Source of the DNA: Gimesia alba
GTDB taxonomy: Bacteria > Planctomycetota > Planctomycetia > Planctomycetales > Planctomycetaceae
Assembly (NCBI RefSeq): GCF_007744675.1
Contig: NZ_CP036269.1
Span: forward strand, 372,001-436,000
Direction of reading: 5' to 3'
DNA: 64,000 bases
Of this stretch, positions 1 through 9,012 are shown piece by piece. The translations under genes and the position numbers were made by a program. The notes under the pieces are model-generated. The model was not told the origin of the DNA and did no database searches. It was given only the letters and a program-made list of their open reading frames with translations. The stretch's first letter is position 1, and the number at the start of each line of letters is the position of its first letter.

Positions 1-298
1 CCCAGTCAATCGAATTTTTCAGTACCGCCGATAGCGATCCATTGTATTCAGGAGAGGCAATCAGAATTCCGTCACAGCCTACCAGCAGTTTTTTGAATTT
101 GCGGGCGTGTTCGTTTTTACCTTCCTTCGCTTCCAGGTCTTCATCAAACAACGGCATGGGATAATCGCGCAGGTCAATCACGGTCACGTCGGCCCCTGCT
201 TCTTGGGCTCCTCCAGCGGCAATTGCGACGAGACGCTTATTGTATGAATTCTCTCGGGTGCTTCCTGCAAAAGCGATAACACGCGGTTGATAACTCAT
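1..298 (-). CDS. NAD(P)H-dependent FMN reductase-like flavoprotein (3' part cut by window edge)
   Basis: The first 99 codons are present and the rest lies before base 1. The protein begins with a beta strand and the flavin-phosphate loop GSTRENSYNK at about residues 12-21. It continues with SPEYNGSLSAVLKNSIDW near residues 82-99. Both are hallmarks of the NADPH-dependent FMN reductase / azoreductase fold (flavodoxin-like), which reduces FMN or quinones with NAD(P)H in the cytoplasm. The ATG at 296-298 is preceded by a purine-rich AAGG element on the minus strand. The exact substrate cannot be told from the N-terminal third. Confidence 0.8.
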   Translation of the reverse strand, partial: MSYQPRVIAFAGSTRENSYNKRLVAIAAGGAQEAGADVTVIDLRDYPMPLFDEDLEAKEGKNEHARKFKKLLVGCDGILIASPEYNGSLSAVLKNSIDW

Positions 299-499
299 CG
301 TTCTGATCCCTTTCCGTGTTAGCAGAATCCTCAAAACAGAGAGGTGATTTGTTTGCCTGTCACATTGTTGTAGATTTGAAGTTATTTTTGAAAGGTGAGA
401 TCGGGATATTTCCCATAGTTTTAGGAATTGGTTCCATTTTCATTCAGCAGGGCATGAATGAAATTCGATTCTCTCTCAATTAGTTCGAGTTCAACAAAA

Positions 500-531
500 A
501 AAGAGTTGATCTGAGGTCAGATCAACTCTTT
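500..531 (-). terminator. Rho-independent terminator of the DUF1559 gene
   Basis: Two perfect 15-base arms, 500-514 and 517-531, are separated by two bases. Read on the minus strand, the stem ends in a run of T (complement of the A-run at 495-500). It lies about 37 bases past the stop codon of the DUF1559 gene. The arms themselves are T-rich at the other end too, so the element may act in both directions. Confidence 0.8.
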
Positions 532-567
532 TCGTTTTTATTTAATTGAACGCGTGATGCAAATGAA

Positions 568-1572
568 TCAGAATTCGCCAAGGACCTCACCGTTGGCACG
601 TGTTCCCAATGCCCGCCAGATCTCTAGCGAGATATTCTCGCTAATCGTTCGCACCGATCCATCGACCAGAACCGCGTTGACGACTCCGATATGATGACTC
701 CGCGAGGTGATGATGGCATATGTCGGCGAACCGGCACTTCCATTTTTCCCTTCCTGCCACGAGTTAAAGTCGGCGTCGTATTCTGTACCGCCATTCGTGT
801 AAGGCACATAAGTGTTGGGGTTCATCGTCACGGTGAATCCGGTGTGATGGACGCGCCCGTCAGGCCATTCCGTGTGCCCTGTATTGGTTTTGAAGTCGGC
901 CCCGGAGGCAACGATCGTAGCAGCAGCTGATGCCGTTCCCGGGATGGTAGTACTGGAAGGGCCTCCGTTTCGGGTATAAGGCTGCCAGCCTTTGACTTCA
1001 GACGCCAGTAGCGTATTGCTTGTACCGTCGGTAAACGCCGCCATCGTCAAACTGGCATTGGGGTAAAAAGCACCATTACCGCCCGAACCATTGGTGGGGC
1101 TGAACACAAACCAGGTTCCGTAGTTGAATCCATAATTGGTTGGGTAGAGTTTGACCTTGCCGCCTCCCGGATCACGAACACGATCACTGTTCGGATCGCT
1201 GGGGCAGGCATAAACGGGGATTTTTAATCCATCGATGGCGGTCTGAAAATCCCAGGCGATCGAGAGATCAACATTGTTATACAGATTGCCTTGTTCCAGT
1301 AACGGCAAGATGCGGCCATGCACGCCCCACGAGCCATTGTTCCCGGTAGCAGAAACGGAGAGATCCACACTCGCGCCGGGAGGCAGGTAGCGGTAACTGC
1401 TGGCGTAGTTATGCACGGCCAGTCCCAGTTGTTTCAGATGATTTTTACATTGGGTTCTGCGGGCCGCTTCACGTGCCTGCTGCACTGCCGGTAGCAGTAA
1501 GGCGATCAAAATCGCAATGATGGCGATCACCACCAGTAATTCAATGAGGGTAAATCCACGTTTGTTACGCAT
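568..1572 (-). CDS. DUF1559 domain protein with type IV pilin-like N-terminus
   Basis: This 334-aa protein starts [19 protein letters not shown], a prepilin-peptidase site (cleavage after G6) followed by one hydrophobic helix. The QQAREAARR / [15 protein letters not shown] block that follows is typical of the planctomycete DUF1559 family. The C-terminal part contains the [14 protein letters not shown] block seen in this family. Known members are numerous, exported pseudopilin-like surface proteins of unknown role. I chose the ATG at 1570-1572 because AGGAA lies 8 bases upstream and it places the basic n-region directly before the cleavage site. An in-frame ATG at 1612-1614 would add 14 residues. 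The gene stands alone and ends in a strong terminator. Confidence 0.93.
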   Translation of the reverse strand: MRNKRGFTLIELLVVIAIIAILIALLLPAVQQAREAARRTQCKNHLKQLGLAVHNYASSYRYLPPGASVDLSVSATGNNGSWGVHGRILPLLEQGNLYNNVDLSIAWDFQTAIDGLKIPVYACPSDPNSDRVRDPGGGKVKLYPTNYGFNYGTWFVFSPTNGSGGNGAFYPNASLTMAAFTDGTSNTLLASEVKGWQPYTRNGGPSSTTIPGTASAAATIVASGADFKTNTGHTEWPDGRVHHTGFTVTMNPNTYVPYTNGGTEYDADFNSWQEGKNGSAGSPTYAIITSRSHHIGVVNAVLVDGSVRTISENISLEIWRALGTRANGEVLGEF

Positions 1573-2035
1573 CTCAGTTGTTCCTGTAGAGGTCTCTTTC
1601 TCGTTTGTAATCAAATAATCTATCTCAAAATAAGTGCAAAATATGTACCAAAGTCCTTGTTTTCAAGGGGCTTCCGTCAAATACTGAGCCGTTGGTTCGG
1701 TTTATAACGAGTTAGAATTCGTTGACCGAATCGAAACGACGCAATTGATGACAGATGTGTCAGGAAAACAGACAGCGGCGCTGAAATACACGACAGGTCA
1801 GTTGTTCGGATTGTGCCAAAACAGGTCCTGTTGATCAGCTCCACAAGAGAATTCTGGCTGTTCTGACAGGTTCATCGTATTTTCTTCTCCCCGTTTGTCA
1901 TAAAATAAGGAGCATCAGGGAAGAAACTGTGGCGAATCGGCATGCGGAAGAAGCACACTGGTTCAGAGTTTGCAGGAGGCACATCACAGAATTCGTAAAC
2001 AGTTTTCGTTTCAGTAAAAGAAGGCACTCCGATTA
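1573..2035. other. Intergenic region between divergent DUF1559 and histidine kinase genes
   Basis: This stretch of about 460 bases must hold both divergent promoters. A nested inverted repeat lies at 1696-1730: TTCGGT (1696-1701) pairs with ACCGAA (1725-1730), and AACGA pairs with TCGTT inside it. A short palindrome AACAGG-T-CCTGTT lies at 1820-1832. Either could be an operator or a leader hairpin. No coding capacity was recognised and no convincing -35/-10 pair could be fixed by eye. Confidence 0.45.
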
Positions 2036-3463
2036 ATGCGCTGGCCGTTGAGGTACCAGATTCTGATTCCGATGGTCGGCATTATGGTTTGCGCGATTGT
2101 CAGCGTGACGTTATTGCATGCTTATCTTTCGACCAACCAGATTAAATTGCAGATTCGGGATCAGTTCCGTCAAATCGCGCATACATTGAACGAAGCTACC
2201 TTTCCGCTCACCGCAGCGGTCTTAAATCAAACCAAGGGTTTATCCGGAGCCGATTTTGTACTCGTAGGGCAGCAGGGCGACGTGCTGTCTTCGACCCGTT
2301 CTGATTTTATTCCATCCCCCGTCTCACAGGCTCCCCCCGAATGGAATGAGTTGCAAATTTCCGATGTAATCCAAACTGGCGATGCGTCGTTTTTTCATTC
2401 AGTCGTGCAGATCCAGCCCCGTGGTCGTACTCAGGGGTTACGGTATTTACATATTTATTATCCGGTCAAGGAATACCGGGAAGCACTCTCGAATGCCATT
2501 TATCCCTCTCTCCTGGCAGGCAGCATTGCTCTGGTAGTTGTTGCTTTTCTGGCGACAGTGATCGCCGCGCGTGTCACGCGTCCTTTGCAGCGACTGGATC
2601 GCAAAGTCGCACAGATCGCGCATGGGGACTTTCAACCCATGATTCTGCCAGGCCGTGATGATGAAATTCGGGATTTGAGTATTTCCATCAACCAGATGGC
2701 AGAACTGTTAGGTGACTACGAAGACGAAGTCAAACGTAGCGAACGATTGAAAACACTGGGGCAACTGCGAGGGGCCATTGCGCACCAGTTGCGGAATGCT
2801 GTTACCGGATGCCGGATCGCATTGGATTTGCATCTCCGCAAATGCCCTGTTGAGCAACAGGATGAAACTTTGCAGGTTGCCAATCGTCAGCTGTGTATGA
2901 TCGAGCAGTATCTACAAAGCTTTCTGGAGAATAAGGGGGGGCACTTTTCCAGTTTCGAACAAGTTAATATGAGTGAAATGGTATCCAAAGTCATCAGTCT
3001 GGTTACGCCAACAGCCAGACACTTTGGGATTGAAATCAAAGATACGTCGGTTGCAGAAGAAATTATGATTCAGGGAGACGCGGAATCGCTCGAACAACTG
3101 ATTTCCAACCTCTTACTCAATGCCATTGAAGCAGCGGTTCCTGTAGAGCCAGAAGAGGGATCAGAGTCAACTGATCGCGGGCAGATCAGTATCCGGCTGT
3201 TTCAAAGCAGCCCAGAGTCTGTTACTTTGGAAGTACAGGATACAGGCCCGGGTCCGGAGCCTTCCATCGTGAATAAAATGTTTGAACCCCTGGTCACAGC
3301 CAAAAAAGATGGCACCGGTCTGGGTTTGTTTGTCGCCAGAGAAATCGTGCAGAATCATGCCGGTGAGATCCGCTGGGAACGGCGGGATCAGACAACATGC
3401 TTCATCGTCGAGTTGCCTCTGGTAAATGTGGAGAAAGAGTGTGTCGAAACTATTAATTGTTGA
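2036..3463 (+). CDS. Membrane sensor histidine kinase (HAMP, ATPase domain)
   Basis: This 475-aa protein is the likely sensor for the adjacent NtrC-type regulator. It has a first membrane segment at about 8-28, a periplasmic sensing region, a second membrane segment at about 157-179, and HAMP at about 179-232. The phospho-acceptor region is GAIAHQLRNAV with H250. The ATPase domain follows: N box around N362, G1 box DTGPGP at 402-406, G2 box DGTGLGLF at 425-432. The H box reads H-Q-L-R-N-A instead of the usual H-E-x-x-N-P. The regulator gene overlaps its 3' end. The periplasmic ligand cannot be inferred. Confidence 0.9.
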   Translation: MRWPLRYQILIPMVGIMVCAIVSVTLLHAYLSTNQIKLQIRDQFRQIAHTLNEATFPLTAAVLNQTKGLSGADFVLVGQQGDVLSSTRSDFIPSPVSQAPPEWNELQISDVIQTGDASFFHSVVQIQPRGRTQGLRYLHIYYPVKEYREALSNAIYPSLLAGSIALVVVAFLATVIAARVTRPLQRLDRKVAQIAHGDFQPMILPGRDDEIRDLSISINQMAELLGDYEDEVKRSERLKTLGQLRGAIAHQLRNAVTGCRIALDLHLRKCPVEQQDETLQVANRQLCMIEQYLQSFLENKGGHFSSFEQVNMSEMVSKVISLVTPTARHFGIEIKDTSVAEEIMIQGDAESLEQLISNLLLNAIEAAVPVEPEEGSESTDRGQISIRLFQSSPESVTLEVQDTGPGPEPSIVNKMFEPLVTAKKDGTGLGLFVAREIVQNHAGEIRWERRDQTTCFIVELPLVNVEKECVETINC

Positions 3464-4853
3464 TGATGAAGAATCCATCTGCTGGGGCCTCAGCCAACTC
3501 GGCGAGAGCCACGGCCATCAGGTGATCATGGCTTCGACCGCAGAACAGGCTTTAAGCCTGGCTGAAGAGAATCGCCCCGATGTCGTGGTGATGGATGTTC
3601 GCCTGCCTGGGATGGATGGTTTAACCGCCATGCAGGGGCTCTATGATCGAATTGGCCCGGTCCCCGTGATTGTGATCACCGCCTACGGCGATTTGCAGAC
3701 TGCAGTTGAGGCAGTGCGCAAAGGAGCCTTCGATTATATTGTAAAGCCCTTCGACCTGAATCAGATGGAACAGGTACTAGATAAAGCCATCACTGAGTCA
3801 CAGCGCGAAGAACACACGCCCGGCGAGACCCGCCAGGTAGAAGGTCTTGTCGGTTCGACGCCGGAGATGCAAGATGTGTTCAAGTCGATTGCGCTGGTTG
3901 CCGGCTCAGAAGCGAGTGTGCTGTTGTCGGGAGAAAGTGGTACGGGAAAAGAGCTGGCGGCGCAGGCCATTCATCGATTTAGCGATCGTGCTTCCGGCCC
4001 GTTTGTAGCGGTGAATATTGCCTCGCTCAGTGAAAATCTGGCAGAAAGCGAACTGTTCGGCCACGCACAAGGTGCTTTTACCGGCGCCGAATCGGCGCGG
4101 GTTGGGTTCCTCGAACAGGCCGATCAGGGAACGTTGTTTCTGGATGAAGTCGCTGACATTCCGCTTTCGATTCAGATCAAACTCTTAAGGGCACTTGAAG
4201 AGGGTGAAGTCCTGCCGGTCGGTTCGAATCAGCGCGTCAAAACCAGTTTTCGGGTCATTGCCGCCACACATCGCAATCTGGAATCATTGATCAAACAAGG
4301 GAAATTTCGCCACGATCTCTATTTTCGATTGTGTACGTTTCAAATCGAGATTCCTCCTTTGAGAAATCGCGTCGCAGATATTCGTGTGCTCGCCGAATTT
4401 TTTCTGGAACGGTTTGTCGATCGCCAGACAGGCATGCAGCACCGTTTAACTCCAGAAACGATTGCGGAACTCGAACGACGTCCCTGGTATGGGAATGTAC
4501 GTGAGTTGCGGAATGCAATTGAGCATGCAGCGCTCCGCGCACGTGGCGGGACGATTCTCCCCGAGGATTTACCACCTCCCGTTTCCAAATCGTTTCTGGG
4601 AATGGATGAGACGGAGGCAGGCTCTGACGCGCAAATTGCATCGTTGCTCAAGCAGTGGGCCGAGCAGCAACTGACTGATCCGGAACAGGCGGCGGATATT
4701 TATGAGAAACTGCTGGCTTTGGTCGAACCGCCCGTGATGGAAGTCGCTTTAGAAAAATTTCATGGGCAATGTGCACCGGCCGCTCGTTGTCTGGGCTTGC
4801 ATCGGACCACACTAAGTAAGAAACTGAAGCAATACGGAATTGAAAACAGCTGA
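3441..4853 (+). CDS. NtrC-family sigma-54-dependent response regulator
   Basis: Three domains are visible. A receiver comes first (acidic pair in IVDDEE, phospho-acceptor Asp in VVVMDVRLPGMDG, conserved Lys in VKPFD). An AAA+ domain follows (Walker A GESGTGKE, sigma-54 contact loop GAFTGA, Walker B TLFLDEVAD). A Fis-type helix-turn-helix ends it (AARCLGLHRTTLSKKLKQYG). It should activate sigma-54 promoters when phosphorylated by the preceding kinase. I chose the GTG at 3441 because GGAG lies 7 bases upstream and it gives the normal receiver N-terminus; an in-frame ATG at 3426 adds five residues. The gene overlaps the kinase by 23 bases, and the sulfatase starts 24 bases after its stop. Confidence 0.92.
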   Translation: MSKLLIVDDEESICWGLSQLGESHGHQVIMASTAEQALSLAEENRPDVVVMDVRLPGMDGLTAMQGLYDRIGPVPVIVITAYGDLQTAVEAVRKGAFDYIVKPFDLNQMEQVLDKAITESQREEHTPGETRQVEGLVGSTPEMQDVFKSIALVAGSEASVLLSGESGTGKELAAQAIHRFSDRASGPFVAVNIASLSENLAESELFGHAQGAFTGAESARVGFLEQADQGTLFLDEVADIPLSIQIKLLRALEEGEVLPVGSNQRVKTSFRVIAATHRNLESLIKQGKFRHDLYFRLCTFQIEIPPLRNRVADIRVLAEFFLERFVDRQTGMQHRLTPETIAELERRPWYGNVRELRNAIEHAALRARGGTILPEDLPPPVSKSFLGMDETEAGSDAQIASLLKQWAEQQLTDPEQAADIYEKLLALVEPPVMEVALEKFHGQCAPAARCLGLHRTTLSKKLKQYGIENS

Positions 4854-4877
4854 TCTTTTCTACTGAGGTATTTCAAC

Positions 4878-6371
4878 ATGAGGTTTATGTCGCGCTCTAT
4901 TCTAATATTGACGCTTATGTTGCTGACTCTTGAGAGTTCATTGACGTTTGCTGCCGAAAAAAATAACTCAAAGCCGTTGAACTTTGTGTTCATTCTGGTG
5001 GATGATCTCGGTTATATGGATGTGGGTTGTAATAATCCGGACACATTTTACGAAACACCACACATCAATCAGCTGGCGAAAACCGGCATGCGGTTTACCA
5101 ATGGTTATGCCGCCAATCCGGTTTGCAGCCCCACACGTTACAGCATCATGACCGGAAAATATCCGACCCGCGTAGATGCCACCAACTTCTTTTCCGGGAA
5201 ACGTGCCGGTAAATATTTGCCCGCACCGCTCAACGACAAGATGCCTTTAAGTGAAGTCACCATCGCAGAAGCACTCAAGGAACATGGCTACTCTACGTTT
5301 TTCGCCGGGAAGTGGCATCTGGGACCGACCGAAGAGTTCTGGCCTGAAAACCAGGGCTTTGATATCAACCGGGCAGGCTGGCATCGAGGCGGCCCTTATG
5401 GTGGGAAAAAATATTTCTCCCCATATGGAAATCCGCGTTTAACCGACGGACCCGATGGAGAGCACCTGCCCGATCGGTTGGCTACGGAAACCGCGAAGTT
5501 CATCGACGCACATCGCGAGCAACCCTTCTTTGCGTATCTTGCCTTTTATTCGGTGCACACTCCGTTGATGGGGCCCAAGCCTCTGGTTGCCAAATATCAG
5601 GCGAAAGCAAAGCGGCTGGGCTTAACCGGACAGGAAGAATTTGCTGACGAAGAGCAGGTATTTCCCGTCAAAGAAAAACGGCGCGTCAGAATTCTGCAGA
5701 ACCATGCCGTTTATGCGGCGATGGTGGAATCCATGGACCGGGCTGTCGGTAAAGTGCTGAAACAACTGGAAGCATCGGGTGTGGCAGACAATACCGTGGT
5801 CATGCTGACTGCTGATAATGGGGGCTTGAGTACGTCGGAAGGTTCGCCGACCTCGAACCTGCCTTTGAGAGGGGGCAAGGGTTGGCTCTATGAAGGAGGT
5901 ATTCGCGAAGTCTTTCTGGTTCGTTGGCCGGGCGGTACAAAGCCAGGGAGTACCTGTGATGAACCCGTCATCACGACCGATTTTTATCCCACGATCCTGG
6001 ATCTGGCCGGTCTGCCTGCGAAGCCCGAACAGCACCTGGACGGCGTCAGCCTTAAACCTTTACTAACAGGCCAGCCCCAGTTGAAGCGTGATACTTTGTA
6101 CTGGCATTATCCGCATTACTCTAATCAGGGGGGCATCCCCGGTGGGGCGATCCGCAAGGGAGACTGGAAACTGATTGAGCGCTTCGAAGACGGTCGTGTG
6201 CAGCTCTATAACCTGAAACAGGACATCGGGGAACGGACAGATCTGGCATCCAAAGAAACACAGCGCGTCGCTGACATGCGCCAACAACTGCATCGCTGGT
6301 ACCAGGAAACGGATGCCAAGTTTTTAAGTGCGAAGCCGAATGGCCCACAACCCTGGCAACCTGGGAAATGA
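4878..6371 (+). CDS. Secreted type I sulfatase
   Basis: This 497-aa protein has an N-terminal signal peptide ending near TFAAE (residues 1-26). The alkaline-phosphatase-fold sulfatase domain begins with the metal-binding pair VDDLGYMD (D42, D43). The formylglycine motif is C83-S-P-T-R, with Thr where the consensus CxPSR has Ser. GKWHLG at 144-149 supplies active-site Lys and His, and TADNGG later supplies further metal ligands. It hydrolyses a sulfate ester, probably on a sulfated polysaccharide, but the substrate cannot be read from sequence. GAGG precedes the ATG. Its closeness to the two-component genes suggests co-transcription. Confidence 0.93.
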   Translation: MRFMSRSILILTLMLLTLESSLTFAAEKNNSKPLNFVFILVDDLGYMDVGCNNPDTFYETPHINQLAKTGMRFTNGYAANPVCSPTRYSIMTGKYPTRVDATNFFSGKRAGKYLPAPLNDKMPLSEVTIAEALKEHGYSTFFAGKWHLGPTEEFWPENQGFDINRAGWHRGGPYGGKKYFSPYGNPRLTDGPDGEHLPDRLATETAKFIDAHREQPFFAYLAFYSVHTPLMGPKPLVAKYQAKAKRLGLTGQEEFADEEQVFPVKEKRRVRILQNHAVYAAMVESMDRAVGKVLKQLEASGVADNTVVMLTADNGGLSTSEGSPTSNLPLRGGKGWLYEGGIREVFLVRWPGGTKPGSTCDEPVITTDFYPTILDLAGLPAKPEQHLDGVSLKPLLTGQPQLKRDTLYWHYPHYSNQGGIPGGAIRKGDWKLIERFEDGRVQLYNLKQDIGERTDLASKETQRVADMRQQLHRWYQETDAKFLSAKPNGPQPWQPGK

Positions 6372-6502
6372 TGGGTGAATTGAACAAATCCAAAAGCATC
6401 TGTTGGCTTAACAAGGGGGAATAACTTCACATAGAATTCAAAATTGATGCTGCGCACAGGGAAATATATGCTCGTCGGTCCTTTCATTTTCTGTTGATCT
6501 GT

Positions 6503-6533
6503 TATAATTCAATGTATCACTTAGTTTTGTGAT
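6503..6533 (+). promoter_or_regulatory. Possible promoter -10 and operator upstream of moxR-type gene
   Basis: A perfect TATAAT sits at 6503-6508, followed by an inverted repeat ATCAC-N8-GTGAT at 6516-6533. The gene starts about 75 bases further on. No good -35 hexamer is visible at the right distance, so this is only a candidate. Confidence 0.3.
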
Positions 6534-6607
6534 CTAACATCATTTTCGAAAAATCACTTTGAAACTGCATTTCTCCAATCAAACTCTATCAATGATTGAG
6601 ACATCGT

Positions 6608-7570
6608 ATGGCACAGTCTACCTTGCCGGAACAGAGCGAAAAATACGCCCAAAAACTGAGCCTGTTAAGAAGTAATCTCAGCAGCGTGATCCGAGGGAAG
6701 TCAGAGAGCATCGATATGATGATCGTGGCTCTGCTTTCGAATGGGTCCGTGTTAATGGAAGATGTGCCGGGAACGGGGAAAACGACACTGGCCAAGGCAC
6801 TCGCCCGTTCTTTGGATGTTCCTTTCAATCGTGTCCAGTTTACGCCCGATCTGCTGCCGACTGATATTCTGGGGTCTTCGATCTATAATCCCGTGGATGG
6901 CACATTTCATTTTCGGGAAGGTCCCATCTTTTGTAATATTTTATTGGCTGATGAAATTAACCGCGCGTCGCCTCGGACGCAGTCAGCGCTCTTGGAAGCG
7001 ATGAGTGAATCGCAGGCCACCATTGAAGGAGTTCGTTACTTACTTCCTTCCCCGTTCTTTGTTCTGGCGACGCAGAATCCGGTCGACTTTCATGGCACCT
7101 ATCCCTTGCCGGAAGCGCAATTGGACCGTTTTCTGATTCATCTGCAACTGGGCTACCCTGATGCAGAGCATGAGATCGAAATCTTGTTTGCGCAATCGAC
7201 CGAGCATCCTGTGGACCATTTGGAACGGGTGCTGAACCATGAAGAGGTTGTGCAGATGCAGGATCAGGTGAAAACCGTGCATGTCGAACAGAGTGTGGCG
7301 CGCTACATGATCGATCTGGTCAATGCGACGCGGAACGATCCTCGTCTGAAACTGGGCGTTAGCCCCCGCGGTTCTCTGATGCTGTTCCGTGCGGCGCAGG
7401 CGATCGCATTTTTAAAAGGCAGGAACTATGTATTGCCAGATGATGTGCAGCACATGGCCGATTATGTCTTAGCGCACCGTTTAATTTTAACCTCGAAAGC
7501 AAAATACAGCAGTATCACTAAAATGGATGTGGTGTCTGATATTGTTCAAAAAGTGAAAGTACCCAACTAA
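6608..7570 (+). CDS. MoxR-family AAA+ ATPase
   Basis: This is a 320-aa single-domain AAA+ protein. Walker A is PGTGKT around K58 and Walker B is LLADEIN with D115-E116. The RASPRTQSALLEAM segment after Walker B, the ATQNP sensor 1, and the C-terminal lid with GVSPRGSLMLFRAAQA are all typical of MoxR proteins. MoxR ATPases act as chaperone-like remodelers and usually sit beside DUF58 and transglutaminase genes, as here. The ATG at 6608 is the first in-frame ATG; an in-frame TTG at 6596 would add four residues. No strong ribosome site is visible. Confidence 0.92.
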   Translation: MAQSTLPEQSEKYAQKLSLLRSNLSSVIRGKSESIDMMIVALLSNGSVLMEDVPGTGKTTLAKALARSLDVPFNRVQFTPDLLPTDILGSSIYNPVDGTFHFREGPIFCNILLADEINRASPRTQSALLEAMSESQATIEGVRYLLPSPFFVLATQNPVDFHGTYPLPEAQLDRFLIHLQLGYPDAEHEIEILFAQSTEHPVDHLERVLNHEEVVQMQDQVKTVHVEQSVARYMIDLVNATRNDPRLKLGVSPRGSLMLFRAAQAIAFLKGRNYVLPDDVQHMADYVLAHRLILTSKAKYSSITKMDVVSDIVQKVKVPN

Positions 7571-7674
7571 CCCGCATACGGACTGCGGTTTGATAGGATG
7601 CGCTCGGTAGAGCGACGAATGCGAAAGTGTGAGTTCTCGTTTCAACTCAGTAATCAAGAAGTGTTGAATCAGTA

Positions 7675-9012
7675 ATGCATGTCTCGGAATACGACCCTTA
7701 TTCACCGACGATTCGAAAAAAAGATTCGTTTACGAATCGCCTGTTGTTAGTACGCATGCACAAGCACTACTGGTACTACCGGGTGACGTATCCGGGCAAA
7801 ATTCTGTTGTTCGCATTTTTTCTATCCGGTATCGGTACGGTTTCCGTCTCTGTTCCCATCTATAATTTGTTCAGCGTGCTGATGGCGTTGATTTTGATTG
7901 ACGGAATCGTGTCCTGGGTTTTTCGACCTCGCTGTGATCTACGAGGAGATTTTCCGGCCCAGACAACAGCCGGACAGCCGGCGATTGGACATTTTACCGT
8001 GACGAACAAGGGCTGGTTGCCAATCTATGATATGGCGGTCTCCTTTCGCTGGCTGGAAAAACCGCTCTCGCAAACCGACCGGGATGATACTCTGGAATAT
8101 CTGCCGCGCGGGGAATCCGTCGATGTAACGGTAACGATCGATGCACCACAAAGAGGCTTTTACGCGCTACCCAAACTGGGCGTGCATACATTATTCCCCT
8201 TTCATCTCAATCGTTCCGGCAGTGCTGCCCTGCCGGGGAAATCACTGCTCGTGCTGCCCGCCTTTCATCAACTGACGAGTGTCGATTTACCGGTCGGTAG
8301 TAAATTTCAGCCGGGGGGTATCGCGTTAACTTCCAATGTGGGAGAATCCCCCGAGTATGTCGGGAACCGGGAATACGTCCCCGGCGAACCAGCGCGCCGA
8401 CTCGATTTTCGCTCTTGGGCGCGGTTGGGGAAACCGGTCGTGCGCGAGTATCAGGAAGAATATTATTGCCGCATTGCCCTGATCCTTGATACTTACATGC
8501 CTGCCGATGCGTGGCTGGTTCGTAAGCTGAAGAGTCTTCGTCAGCGATATCTGTCAAAATCAGACAGCGCCCATTCCATGAATGTACTGGAAGCAGGAAT
8601 CAGTCTGACAGCTTCCATTGCGGATGCTCTGTCCCGCGGAGAGTATCTGATCGATCTGTTCGCTGCCGGTCCGGAATTATATGTATTTCGTGCGGGACGC
8701 CATACAGCGCACTTTGATAATGTGCTGGAAATTTTGTCTTGCGTTGATCGTTGCCCCGATGATCCCTTTGAAACGATCGGTCCGGCGGTTTTTGAGGAAC
8801 TGTCCAATGTCTCGACGGCAGTCTGCATTTTTCTGGACTGGGATGAGCAGCGCGAAAAAATGGCACGGGCCGTACTGGATTCAGGTTCCAGCCTGAAAAC
8901 GATCATCATTCATGAGGGAGAAACAACAAAACCTTACAATTCCGATGAGTTCGGTCAGGCATATCATTTCACGCCCGATGAAATCGCCAACGGGAAGGTG
9001 GAATCGATATGA
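7675..9012 (+). CDS. DUF58 domain membrane protein
   Basis: This is a 445-aa protein. Two hydrophobic segments between about 40 and 85 are followed by a beta-rich region and the DUF58 signature around RRLDFRSWARLGKPVVREYQ. DUF58 proteins are partners of MoxR ATPases and resemble von Willebrand A folds; their biochemical role is not settled. The gene starts about 105 bases after the MoxR gene and its stop overlaps the start of the transglutaminase gene by four bases (ATGA), so the last two are translationally coupled. No strong ribosome site precedes the ATG, so a nearby downstream start is possible. Confidence 0.9.
   Translation: MHVSEYDPYSPTIRKKDSFTNRLLLVRMHKHYWYYRVTYPGKILLFAFFLSGIGTVSVSVPIYNLFSVLMALILIDGIVSWVFRPRCDLRGDFPAQTTAGQPAIGHFTVTNKGWLPIYDMAVSFRWLEKPLSQTDRDDTLEYLPRGESVDVTVTIDAPQRGFYALPKLGVHTLFPFHLNRSGSAALPGKSLLVLPAFHQLTSVDLPVGSKFQPGGIALTSNVGESPEYVGNREYVPGEPARRLDFRSWARLGKPVVREYQEEYYCRIALILDTYMPADAWLVRKLKSLRQRYLSKSDSAHSMNVLEAGISLTASIADALSRGEYLIDLFAAGPELYVFRAGRHTAHFDNVLEILSCVDRCPDDPFETIGPAVFEELSNVSTAVCIFLDWDEQREKMARAVLDSGSSLKTIIIHEGETTKPYNSDEFGQAYHFTPDEIANGKVESI

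Noticed and set aside
6371..6608. Sigma-54 (GG-N10-GC) promoter for genes near the NtrC regulator
   Set aside because: TGGCAC followed by TTGC appears at 6608-6626 but the spacing is wrong and it lies inside the coding start; no other convincing match was found by eye.
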